Source: Nelumbo lutea (Eukaryota; Streptophyta; Magnoliopsida; Proteales; Nelumbonaceae). Taken from it: a stretch of DNA of 64,000 nucleotides. The notes under the pieces were generated by a model. It did no database searches, was not told where the DNA came from, and saw nothing but the letters and a program-made list of their open reading frames with translations. The stretch covers positions 72,102,401 to 72,166,400 of the forward strand of contig JAKGHH010000001.1 in assembly GCA_022828595.1 (NCBI GenBank). Reading direction: 5' to 3'. Every line of letters begins with the position of its first letter. Position 1 is the stretch's first letter. A program made the position numbers and the translations under genes. Shown piece after piece: positions 41,169-51,728 of this stretch.

Positions 41169-42971
41169 CAAGTTCGAATCTTGAACCAAAAGAAAATCAG
41201 ATTTGACCCTGCGTAGATGAACAGAAAATGTTCTACCAAGATCTGCGCAGATTGTTTTTTTTTTCAAGAAATTGTTTCTTGTTAAGGGCGTTTGATCTGA
41301 AATTAATTTTGTTAAATCCAAAAATTTATTTAGAATTGTTATTTATTTATTTTTTGATTTAATGGACTGTTCGAACCTGGAGATCGTAGTGCAGATTTGG
41401 CGCAGATAGTCTACGCACAATTTTTCTTCCTTTTATTATCATTCGGTCTGTAAATAATTTTTTTTTATTTTTATAGACTGAATGTATAGGATTTGATCAA
41501 GAATGTAATTAATTAATAAAAATAGGATTTCTGTTTTTTATTTATTTTCTTGATTAAAGAAGAAGGAAGAAGATGGCGGCGCTGGAGATTTGCAAATGGA
41601 GAAATCGCATACTGCGATTTACAGTTTATGAAACTGTAACTTTTGTGATTAACCTCTGTTTTGCAAGTGGTACGAACAATCCATATTTTTTATTTGTGAT
41701 TGTCTAAAATAAAAAATTATTAATTTCAGATCTCTCATGAATTAATTCTTGAATTGAAAATCAATTTTGGACAATTTCGGACTAGATTGGACCAAAACTG
41801 TTTGGACCGAATCTGAGATTCGAAAGGGGCTGTTTTTCAGTCCATATTTCTCACACAGATTATTCCAAATCTGATGTTCAATTACATGGATTAATTCGGC
41901 CCACCTGTAAAGCCCAATTTTAAAGGGTTAAAACTACAAAAGCCCATTATTGTGAAAAAAGCTGTATGGGCCGAACTGCTAACTGCTAACTGCTAACTGC
42001 TATTCAGCCCATACACCTAGTAAACATTAATTGTTAATGCTTTAAATTTTTAAATGGGCTATTCGATGGGCTTTACAGTAATTAATTGATTGGATCAATT
42101 CTTCATTTACATGTGATGTTTGGATGTATGATGTGTTGCGACCATGGGCCATAAGCACTTGGCCCATGTTAATTCGTCAGTGGCTCTTGCGCACACCATG
42201 GTTGAATGCACATCATTGCCATGGTGTCCCTTAAGGTCATTGGATGATCCCTCTCTACTTGGTGGGTCTCACAACCCTGAAAAGTGATGCATACGAAACC
42301 CCTAGCCGATTGAGGCCCACCAGAATCTGACTTTATAAAAGTCAGTGGGAGCCACTTTGGTTTGACCTAAATTAGAATTAGGGCGTAATTTTGTTCCCTT
42401 AAGCAAATATGAGTGTGTGTGATAGGGAGATCCATATGATGGACTCTCTAAAGGCCTTCCGTCATTAGTACAATGATGGGTCTATCAGTAATGAGGAAAC
42501 GCACCATAAAATTGGGTTATCCATTTCCTGTTGAATCTGTTAGAGTGTTTCATTAGATGATAGGGACGTTATAGACCGATGTGGGAGGGGCTTTACCAAA
42601 AAATGAGAATTCTCTCACGGTACCTTGGCGTAACATGAATATGATAGGTGTGCACTCACTGGACAGAAAGGTTTATTTGAAAACGGCTCTGAACCTTGTC
42701 TGACAGAGGTCAAAGGGAAACTCATCTGATGAGTGGATATGATCTATCACAGAAAGGTAGTGGGGTTATGCAGCTGAAACAGTTGGCTTCATGCACCCCA
42801 TGTGATTTTTCACATTTCCAGAGACATTCCGTCGTCTCCGTCACTGAGAAGGGAGGAAAAATCTCAGAGATGAATAAATGGGAATGGAACATAGATTAAA
42901 AGCCATATCTATGTAGGTAACATGAATCAAACTAAGGTTGTGGACTAACGTTTTTGTTGTTTTATCAGAAA
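41169..42971 (+). other. long untranslated leader of copia element
   Basis: About 1.8 kb with no sizeable frame between primer-binding site and gag. Contains a short array of 'ctaactg' units near 41979-42001. Such length is unusual; a packaging or translation role is conceivable but not shown. Confidence 0.6.
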
Positions 42972-43639
42972 ATGACAAATGATCAATTTGTAAAGCTTCT
43001 AGATGATAACAAGCTTAAGGGCCCAAACTATGCCGACTGGTATAGAAATCTTATGTTGGTCCTAACTTCTGAAAAGTTAGATAAGGTGGTGAAAAATCCT
43101 ACCCCATAACGTTCGGGTGATAAGGCTTCTGAGGCCCGTAGGAGGGACTACCAAGATTGGGAGGATAAGAACTCCCTAGCCCACTGCTTTGTCATTGCCT
43201 CATTAGACAACTCAATACAGAGGTCGTTCGATCATATTGAACTAGCCAATGACATATTAGACAGTCTAAGAACAATGTATGAAGAGCAGAACCGTTTACT
43301 CGACAGAAGATCTTGAAATTATTCATGACCACGCAGATGTCCAAGGGGCAGAAAGTTCATGACCATTGTCTTCGGATGATGGGATACATTAACGAACTTG
43401 AAGCTCTTGGATCCGGGCTAGATCTTGGCATGCAAGTGGATGCCATCCTAAATTCTTTGCCCTCTTCCTTCAATGCGTTCACTATGAACTACAATATGAA
43501 TAAGCTGAATGTCAACGTCCAGGAACTCAACAATATGTTGCAGAGGGCCGAGGATCTTTTAAAGAAGGATGAGCCTGTGGTTATGCTTGTTGAAGCTAAC
43601 AAATCGGGCAAGAAAAATAGAAAGGCAAAGAAGCCCTAG
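42972..43639 (+). pseudogene. copia gag
   Basis: ATG at 42972 (MTNDQFVKLLDDNKLKGPNY). An in-frame TAA at 43107 stands where CAA is likely. A one-base frameshift near 43290 separates this from the second part (FMTTQMSKGQKVHDH; QELNNMLQRAEDLLKK). The CCHC-type knuckle follows at about 43690 (CHFCK-stop-TDHWKKNC). Would have formed the particle shell. Confidence 0.85.
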
Positions 43640-46600
43640 AAGAAAGCTATCAATCCCAAGAAGCAGAAGAAGAACAAGGCATCTGATGTCTGTCACTTTT
43701 GCAAATAGACCGACCACTGGAAGAAGAACTGTCCTGCCTACCTGGAATCTAAGAAAGGTAACATCGAAACTTGTGTCATAGAAACTAATATGTTAGTTAC
43801 TTCTGTGTCCTGGTGTGTTGACTCCGGGGCTTCAACTCATGCGTGTAACTCACTGCAGGGGTTCAAAGTTAGCAGAAGATTGAGTGATGGCGAAGTGACA
43901 CTTTTCTTGGGAACGACTGCAAGTGTTGCAGCTGCGGCGATAGGAACCGTAGAATTAGTTTTTAGAGAATGAGTCCTTGTACTTAAAGATTGTCTTTATG
44001 TACAGAACTTGAGAAGAAATTTAATTTATGTTTCTAAACTGTGTGCTGATGGATATACTGTTTATTTTAGTAATATGATTACTGTTAAACGGAATAACAA
44101 ATTCATCGCATGCGGGGAACTGGAGAATGGTCTCTATGTTCTACATCATTCTCTAGAAACTAACCTAACCGAAACTAGGTCAGTCAAAAATCCCAAGAAA
44201 AGGAATCGTGATACAATTAATCCCACGTGCCTCTGGCATTACCGACTTGGCCATATCGGTATTGACTGAATCACAAGACTGGTAAAGGATGGTCCTTTGG
44301 ATTTTCTAACCGTAGAAAATCCTCCCACTTGTGAGCCTTGCCTTCAAGGTAAGATGACTAAGCGGCTATTTGACGGTAAGCCTGAAAGATCTGAAGGCAC
44401 ACTTGACCTAATGCATACTAATGTATGTGGTCCCCTGAGTGTTAGGACACGAAATCAACACGTGTACTTCATCACCTTTACAGATGATTTTTCATGATAT
44501 GGTTACGTGTACCTAATGAGACACAAGTCTGAATCCTTTGAAAAGTTCAAAGAGTTCAGACAGGAAGTCGAGAAACAGTTAGGGAGAGAAGTTAAGGCCC
44601 TTTGATCGGATCGAGGTGGCGAGTATCTCTCTGACGAATTCAGGGACTACTTAAAGGACAATGGGATAGTGTCACAACTAGCTCCTCCTACTACACTACA
44701 ACTCAACGATGTTTCAGAGAGGAGGAATAGGACCTTGTTGGACATGGTCCGGTCACTTCTCGTACGCTCAAAATTACCCACATTCTTTTGGGGATATGCA
44801 TTAGAGGCTACTATCTACGTGCTGAATCGGGTTCCAAACAAGTCAATTTCGAAAACTCCATATGAACTATGGATCGAAAGGAAGCCAAGTGTGAAACACT
44901 TGAAGATTTGGGGTTGTCCTGCACACGTTAAAAGAATAAGTGCGGACAAATTGGAATCCAAAACCAGTCGTTGCCTATTTATAGGCTACCGAAAGGATTT
45001 AGTGGGTTATCTATTCTATGACCCAAGTGAGCATAAATTGTTCTGCAGTCGAAACACCCAATTCTTAGAATCCGAATACATCATGGACACTCACCGTCAG
45101 GAAATAGTTCTTGATGATGAGAGCTCAGGAGCAGTGGGAGATGTCCCACAAGTTTCAGGTAGTGACCAACCTAGAAGGTCCACCCGGGTATCCAGACCAC
45201 CAGTCCGATATGGTTATGACCAGGATTCCTACCTGGTGGAAGCCTTGACTAGTGTGGAGGATCCCGTGACTTACGCGGAAGTTATGTTAGACATAGATTC
45301 CAAGAAGTGGGTGGAGGCCATGAGAGCTGAGATGGACTCGATGGAGACCAATGGAATCTGGACTCTAGTAGATCCGCCCTCCGGGGTAAAAGCAATTGGT
45401 TGCAAATGGATCTACAAGAGGAAGAAGGGCCCCGATGGCAGGATTGAGACCTACAAAGCTCGCTTGGTGGCGAAAGGGTATACTCAGAAAGAAGACATCG
45501 ATTATGAGGAAACCTTTTCGCCCATGGCCATGCTTAAATCCATTAGGATCCTGCTAGCTGTAGCAGCATACCGTGACTACGAGATTTGGCAGATAGATGT
45601 CAAAACCGCGTTCCTAAATGGAGATCTTAATGAAGATATCTACATGCAGCAGCCGCAAGGCTTCATTGCTGCTGGTCAGGAACACATGGTATGTAAACTC
45701 AATAGATCCATATATGGACTTAAACAGGCTTCTAGGAGTTGGAACATCCATTTTGACTCTGTCATCAAAACGTTTGACTTTGAGCAGAATCCGGATGAGC
45801 CCTGCGTTTATAGGAAGTCCAGTGGGGATAAGGTTACCTTTTTAGTATTGTACGTGGACGATATCCTACTCATTGGGAATGATGTAGGAATGTTGACTTC
45901 GGTCAAGGTATGGCTGTCACAGCAGTTCTCCATGAAAGATCTTGGAGAAGCTTCATACATACTGGGTCTTCGACTCTATAGAAATAGATCGAAGCGGATA
46001 ATTGGATTATCACAAGCTGCTTACATTGACAAAATTGTCAAAAGGTACAGCATGGAAAACTCCAAGAAAGGAAATGTTCCTTTCAGACATGGAGTAACTC
46101 TCTCCAAGAAGATGTCTCCCAAGACTTCTGAGGAGATTGAGGGCATGAGAGACGTTCCCTATGCCTCAGCCGTAGGGAGCATCATGTATGCCATGTTGTG
46201 CACTCGCCCAGACATAGCTCAGGCGGTGAGTGTGGTAAGTAGGTTCTAGGCTAACCCAGGGCAGGAGCATTGGACTGCTGTGAAGAACATACTTAAATAC
46301 CTTCAAAGGACAAAAGAGTTTTGTCTGGTATTCGATGGTAGTTCACTACAAGTTCTGGGGTATACCGATGCCGATTTCCAGTCGGATCCAAATGATAGAA
46401 AGTTTACATCTGGGTATGTTTCCACGATAGGATCGTGTGCTGTTTGTTGGAAAAGCAGCAAACAGGGGTCCACTGCAGACTCCACAACCGAGGCCGAGTA
46501 CATTGCTGCAAGTGAAGCTGCCATGGAAGCCGTGTGGATGAAGAAATTCATACATGAATTGGGAGTGATTCTGTCCAGCATATCACCCATCCCATTGTTG

Positions 46601-46837
46601 TGTAACAACAATGGAGCGATCGCCCAGGCTAAAGAGCCTCGGGCCCACTCGAAGTCAAAGCACATCGAGAGGAAGTACCATGTACTGCGGGAGATCGTTG
46701 GTAGAGGGGACGTCATAATTCAGAAGGTAGCATCAGCGGATAATGTGACAGACCCATTGACTAAGCCATTGACACAGAAGGTGTTTGAGAAACACGTGGG
46801 AAGTATGGGACTCCGGCTTATACCAGATTGGACCTAA
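43640..46837 (+). pseudogene. copia pol: protease, integrase, RT, RNase H
   Basis: One reading frame (that of 43313) with stops at 43637, 43706, 43970, 44267, 44495, 44603 and 46247. Protease: WCVDSGASTHACNS (43810). Integrase: H-x-RLGH (44236), CEPCLQGKMTKR (44333), LDLMHTNVCGPL, SDRGGEYLSDEF (44606) and the late Glu region SERRNRTLLDMV. RT: WIYKRKKGPDGRIETYKARL, DVKTAFLNGDL (45598), RSIYGLKQASRSW, and YVDDILLIGND (45855). RNase H: DADFQSDPNDRKFTSGY, STADSTTEAEYIAASEA (46478). Nearly full length, so it decayed mainly by point changes. The longest open stretch, 44669-46249, covers end of integrase and all of RT. Confidence 0.93.
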
Positions 46838-46842
46838 GTGCA

Positions 46843-46851
46843 AGTGGGAGC
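46843..46851 (+). other. copia polypurine tract
   Basis: 'aagtgggag' followed by one C and the LTR start; the inverted copy shows the same arrangement ('aagtgagagc' then TGTTAGACA). Confidence 0.7.
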
Positions 46852-47414
46852 TATTAGACAGTCTTGTATGCCCTTAGCTTCAATCGAATTTGATGTACTT
46901 TTGTTATTTAGTGGAAATAAATTAAAGTGCATGTTTGATTCATGTTGTTTGGTATTATTCTGTGTAAGACCCTAAAACTGGACACATATAGAAACTTGTG
47001 TTAGTTTTAAATGTTCACAGCCATTGGATAAGTCTGAGGAGATTTATCCTGCCAAGGCTAATACTGATGTGCCACCAAGTGTTGGGATGGCTTGTTTCGG
47101 CCATCAGGGTAAGACCCAAGGCACATGCAGTATGGGATTGCTTGAACCCTTGAATCGGACTAGATTTTCAGTATTGCCCTAGACCTTGGAGACAGATGGG
47201 CAAAACTGAAAAGTTACACATGACCCCTAGACTCGATTATGACACGTCACTAGGTGTCGGATCAGGCTGTCTTTGATGTATCAATCAGTGAGATCCTTAG
47301 TGGGAGTCAAAACTTGGACATGTTGGGGCAGTCTGAGAATTCATCTGAGTGAGTGGTCATAGTGACAGGATCAACCCCTTTGTCAGATAATGGTAATGAT
47401 CGGGAATGCACTCT
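46852..47414 (+). repeat. 3' LTR of copia element, truncated
   Basis: Begins TATTAGACAGTC (G to A at position 2 of the canonical TG). It follows the 5' LTR for about 560 bp, to a point matching about 39770, then stops at the junction with an inverted LTR copy. Confidence 0.88.
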
Positions 47415-48125
47415 CTCAGATGAATTCTCAAACTACCCCAACATGTCCAGGTTTTGACTCCCACTAAGGATCTCACTGATTGACACATCAAAGACAGCCC
47501 GATCCGACACCTAGTGATGTGTCATAATCGAGTCTAGGGGTCAGGTGTAACTTTCCAGTTTTGCCCATTTGTCTCCAAGGTCTAGGGCAATACTGGAAAT
47601 CTGGTCCAGTTCAAGGGTTCAAGCAATCCCATACTACATGTGCCTTGGGTCTTACCCTGATGGCCGAAACAAGCCATCCCAACACTTGGTGGCACATCAG
47701 TATCAGCCTTGGCAGGATAAATCTCCCCAGACTTATCCAATGGCTGTGAACATTTAAAACTAACACAAGTTTCTATAAGTGTCCAGTTTTAGGGTCTTAC
47801 ACAGAATTATACCAAACAACATGAATCAAACATGCACTTTAATTTATTTCCACTAAATAACAAAAGTGCATCAAATCCGATTGAAGCTAAGGGCATACAA
47901 GACTGTCTAACAGCTCTCACTTGCACTTAGGTCCAATCTGGTATAAGCCGGAGACCCATACTTTCCTCGTGTTTCTCAAACACCTTCTATGTCAGTGGCT
48001 TAGTCAATGGGTCTGCCACATTATCCGCAAGTGATGCTGCTAAGGAAGCCGTGTGGATGATGAAATTCATACATGAATTGGGAGTGATTCCGTAGGGTGC
48101 GGAATGGGGGGCGAATTTCAAATTT
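47415..48125. mobile_element. rearranged inverted/direct fragments of the same copia family
   Basis: 47415-47912 is the reverse complement of the first ~500 bp of the LTR. 47913-48030 continues as reverse complement of the RNase H end and polypurine region (equivalent to 46738-46851). 48031-48094 flips to direct orientation and matches 46511-46573 (GAAGCCGTGTGGATGA and onward). About 48095-48125 is reverse complement of LTR sequence near 41080-41118 ('agggtgcggaatgg'). So at least three strand or position switches occur in 700 bp. Confidence 0.85.
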
Positions 48126-48431
48126 TTCTTTTTCATTGTGTACGTGTAGTATGGCATTATGACTTTTTTCTCATATCCACAATTGTTAAGAGAAACAATT
48201 GAGGTATTGTATCTTTAGAGGGCGCCTGTTAGAATATGATGCAAAAAGGCAACAATGTGGTTATGTAAATCAAGTGATGAAACCCCGGTGGTTGGGATTG
48301 GCCGTTACCATGATTTCTAATGAAATCTCCATAAACAAACACTTGTGAAATGATATTGAAAGAAGTGATTTTTATATTATTAGGTTCTACTTTCTAGATA
48401 CCTAATCCAGGAGCCTGCTTGGTAGGAAGCG
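48126..48431. other. intergenic, nothing recognised
   Basis: No coding sequence or repeat ends recognised between the copia patchwork and the first hairpin repeat. Confidence 0.4.
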
Positions 48432-48560
48432 GGATCTGCTCCTCACAAATGGGCGCCTCACAGGCACATCCACCATTGGGAACATCTTCCGTGAATAATA
48501 ATTAATAAGTACGGAAGATGTTTTCAATGCATGGTAAGGATGTGTGTGAGGAGTAGATCC
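48432..48560. mobile_element. hairpin MITE family, copy A
   Basis: GGATCTGCTCCTCACA at the left and TGTGAGGAGTAGATCC at the right form inverted ends; inner 'aacatcttccgt' faces 'acggaagatgtt'. 129 bp. Confidence 0.85.
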
Positions 48561-48796
48561 GGTTGGTTTGCTATTTGCTTGACGGTTGACAAAAACAATG
48601 GTTGTTTCAGTCTGAACCAGTGAATTCATAGGCTTTTGTTTTATTTTTATTTTTTCTTAACTACTTTGACTGTTGGTTGGATCTGTTTACTGCGATCCCT
48701 TGTTTACCGCTTACCACTAAAATATAAGGATCTCAGTATGTCATTAATAGTGATGGAACAGATATGACGAGGCACGAACAAGAAAGGAGATGGTAC

Positions 48797-48985
48797 CAAG
48801 GTTCAAAATATCAATACGCTCGGAATTGATACATTTTATTGTTTTTTTTGAACTGATTCATGGGGTCGGTTTAGGTCTCTTCTACCTCCTAAATCAGTCA
48901 AGACTTCCGATGCATCCATTGTAGGGGCATATCGGAAGGGTTCTGGAACGATACGGGTTAATACGTGTTGATACTTTGAACCTTG
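48797..48985. mobile_element. short hAT-type MITE, TSD GATGGTAC/T
   Basis: Ends CAAGGTTCAAAATATCAATA and (inverted) CAAGGTTCAAAGTATCAACA. Flanked by GATGGTAC (48789-48796) and GATGGTAT (48986-48993), 7 of 8 identical. Related by its ends to 36225-37114. Confidence 0.85.
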
Positions 48986-48993
48986 GATGGTAT

Positions 48994-49700
48994 ATACCAA
49001 GAATTAAAATATTGATACATCAAATACTTGAGCGGGTATTATATTTTTGGGATAAGTACACTGCACTCAATTCAACATTTTATTTTTTTGGGAGAAAGAC
49101 GGTAGAGGCCAGGGTCAAAATTTGTAGGTCAAACTATTGTTGGCGTAGGTGCCAAATCGGAATTGATGCCAATTTACCGGCGGGCGTTGGTGCAGTGTGG
49201 GTTGTTGACATTTTGAATGTTTATAGCTCTGTGGTGGAAATCAGAAATCTGCATTGGGCATATCCATACTTTCCGTATTATTTTTTTTCACACTTCATTT
49301 ATCATTTTAAAATTTTAGTTTTTTAAAAAAAATCTTCTTGTATATGATACACCTAGCATCCCATGTGATGTGATAGTTAATTACTTTGTACTTTGGAAGT
49401 AGTGATTAGGGGGTGCAAATGGATCGGATTGATATTCGATTTGGTTGAATTTGGATCACCCAAGGTTCAAAGCATCAAATCGTTCTGGGACCCCTCCAAT
49501 ACGGGTCTGACCAGTTCAGGGGGTAGAGGAGCCCTAAACCGGCCCCCCTGAACCAGTTGTGAAAAAAAAAAACAATAAGAAAAAAAGCTACTTCAGACTA
49601 TGATTCCGTGTCAAAAACAACTTCATACATATTAGAGACAACATACCCTGGCTGTTGGATGGACAATGGGTCATCCTCAAACCTTGGATTATCGGAGGTT
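48994..49700. other. intergenic with a degenerate MITE-like scrap
   Basis: A 'caaggttcaaagcatcaaat' motif at about 49462 and 'tcaaaccttgg' at about 49677 look like the ends of another member of the CAAGGTT family, but the flanks do not match convincingly. No gene seen. Confidence 0.4.
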
Positions 49701-51119
49701 GTAGTGTGAGTGGAACCTACATGAGATTGAAGTATGGGTTCAATTGCACGATCTCCCTTTCGAAATTTTAGCTAAACAAGTTGGTTACCCTATATTTCAA
49801 AGTATTGGTCCTATCCACTTAGTGACGGATGCCCAAAATTACATTAGAGCAAAATTCCAAATCTCAATAGAAGACCCCCTGAAGACTAGTTGTTTCTACA
49901 ACACTCAAAGTTGGGCCACATTAAGATATAAAAACCTACCTTGGATGTGCTATCTCTGTGGAAGAGTGGAACATCTTTTCCGTTGATGCTCACAATAGCT
50001 ACCTCAGACAAGTTGTTGGTCCTTTGATCAGTTTTTCAACAAAAGAATCAGGAATCATCCAAGCCTACCACCACACCTTGAGACAAGATCAAAGCCTCAT
50101 CATGGGAAAACTCAAGCTCAAGTGGAACCCCAAGAAGGCAATGTTCATCAAGAAGATTTGGAGGATATCCTAGCACTAGCTTTATCCCCCCCCCCCCCAG
50201 TCAACAAGAGTGGAAACCTCAGCCTAAAGTGCCTATGAGTGTCCCCAACCACCTCTAACTTGTTGTCCAAGCCCGAGCTTCTTTTAACCAACTTTTCATG
50301 GTGGGACTTTGTAACCCAATGATGTTAGCAAGGGGTAAACGATCAAGAATCAATCTGTTAGAACGGTTGAAAGTGGAGGATGAGAGACCTAACCTCATAG
50401 TTTATGAGTGGCCTAAATCCTCGTCAACATAGGCGCTAATGAACTAGGTCATAGTTCCAAACCATATTCAATAAGAGACTGTTGAGAGATCAAACCCGGA
50501 TCAAGGCTTACACCTTTCAACTTCTTTGGTTGATGAGGAACTCCCATATGATTGGTTGATTGGTTTATTTATGGTCTGCCAGTTAAGGCTCAATGTAATA
50601 GATTTTGGGCAAACCTAAAAGCATGGCTCCAAACAATTGACCTTCCATATATTCTTATGGGAGATTTCAATGAGGCAACAGTAGCGGGATTGACTAACCC
50701 AAACTCATCCTGATCCATCTCTAAGCTGACATCCCGACAATACCGCAACATGATCTTAGATCTAAACCTCTTTGAAATGAGCATCAAAGGAGGAGGTCTT
50801 TCCTAGATCAAATGCTAAAGGAATGGACCCTATTTGATAAGAACCCTATATGGGGTTATTGCCTCTTTTGACTAGGTTTCTTAGTCACTGAATGCTTCTT
50901 TGCCCTTGGCTCCAAGGTGGGGTTCAAACCATCACCCCTTGATTCTAGAAAAAAAACCCCTCAAATCCAAAGCCATCCCATGCCTTTTCGCTTTTATGAA
51001 ATGTCGCAAGCAGATCAATCCTATAGGAAAGAGATTGAGGAGGGTTGGAGCTTTCAAATTAATGGTCACATGGCCTACAAGCTAGCCTTGAGGATGGAAA
51101 AAATAATAATAATAAAAAA

Positions 51120-51385
51120 AAGAATTAATCATCTAGAGTAAATCTCTGTTCAATGACCCCCAAAATGTCTTCACCAGATATAGTATGAAATCACTCAGGT
51201 AAACCAGAACAGCCTAGGAGATCATCATAAAATTCAAGAGCCAAAAAAAAAAAAAAGAATTAATCATCTAGAGTAAATCTATGTTCAATGACCCCCAAAA
51301 TGTCTTCACCAGATATAGGATGAAATCACTCGGGTAAACTAGAATAGCCTAGGAGATCATCATAAAATTCAAGAGCTACATAAAA
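51120..51385 (+). repeat. 135-bp tandem duplication inside the LINE
   Basis: The segment starting 'agaattaatcatctagag' at 51120 recurs at 51256 with few changes; an A-run lies at the junction. Confidence 0.85.
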
Positions 51386-51476
51386 ACTTTGAGGAGCTTT
51401 CTCATCAGGTAGAAAGCATGTGGAGACAAAAATCCCAACAAATGTGGTTACAATGTAGCGAAAAATGCTAAGTACT

Positions 51477-51728
51477 TTCATAGGAGTACGAGGTTCAGAA
51501 AAAAAAAGGAACCACATAGAGGGAATACAAGATGAGCAAGGGAACTGGGTGATAGAGCATAAAGACATTGCTAAAGTGTTCACATCTTACTTTTCATAGG
51601 AGTATGAGGTTCAGACAAAAAAAAAAAGGAAAAAAAAGGAACCACATAGAGGGAATAAAAGATGAGCAAGGGAACTAGGTGACAGAGCATAAGGACATTG
51701 CTAAGGTGTTCACATCTTACTTTTCAAA
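51477..51728 (+). repeat. 116-bp tandem duplication inside the LINE
   Basis: The segment starting 'ttcataggagtacgaggttc' at 51477 recurs at 51593 ('ttcataggagtatgaggttc'). Each copy carries an A/G-rich run then 'aaccacatagaggga' and 'cacatcttacttttca'. Confidence 0.85.

Larger units (their letters stand above)
39203..47414 (+). mobile_element. Ty1/copia retrotransposon with truncated 3' LTR
   Basis: Order: 5' LTR (39203-41153), primer-binding site, a 1.8-kb leader, gag (from 42972), pol (protease, integrase, RT, RNase H) to 46837, polypurine tract, and the first ~560 bp of the 3' LTR (46852-47414). Integrase before RT marks it as copia. It is in the same orientation as the TFIIF-alpha gene and starts 104 bp after its stop. 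LTR ends differ at about 13 of the first ~229 positions by hand count, so it is neither new nor ancient. No target duplication can be matched because the right end is rearranged. Confidence 0.93.

Noticed and set aside
46303..46716. Minus-strand 137-codon frame
   Set aside because: Antisense shadow of the copia RNase H domain.
49462..49690. Third CAAGGTT-type hAT MITE near 49.5 kb
   Set aside because: Only scraps of the ends are visible and the 8-bp flanks do not match, so it is not called as an element.
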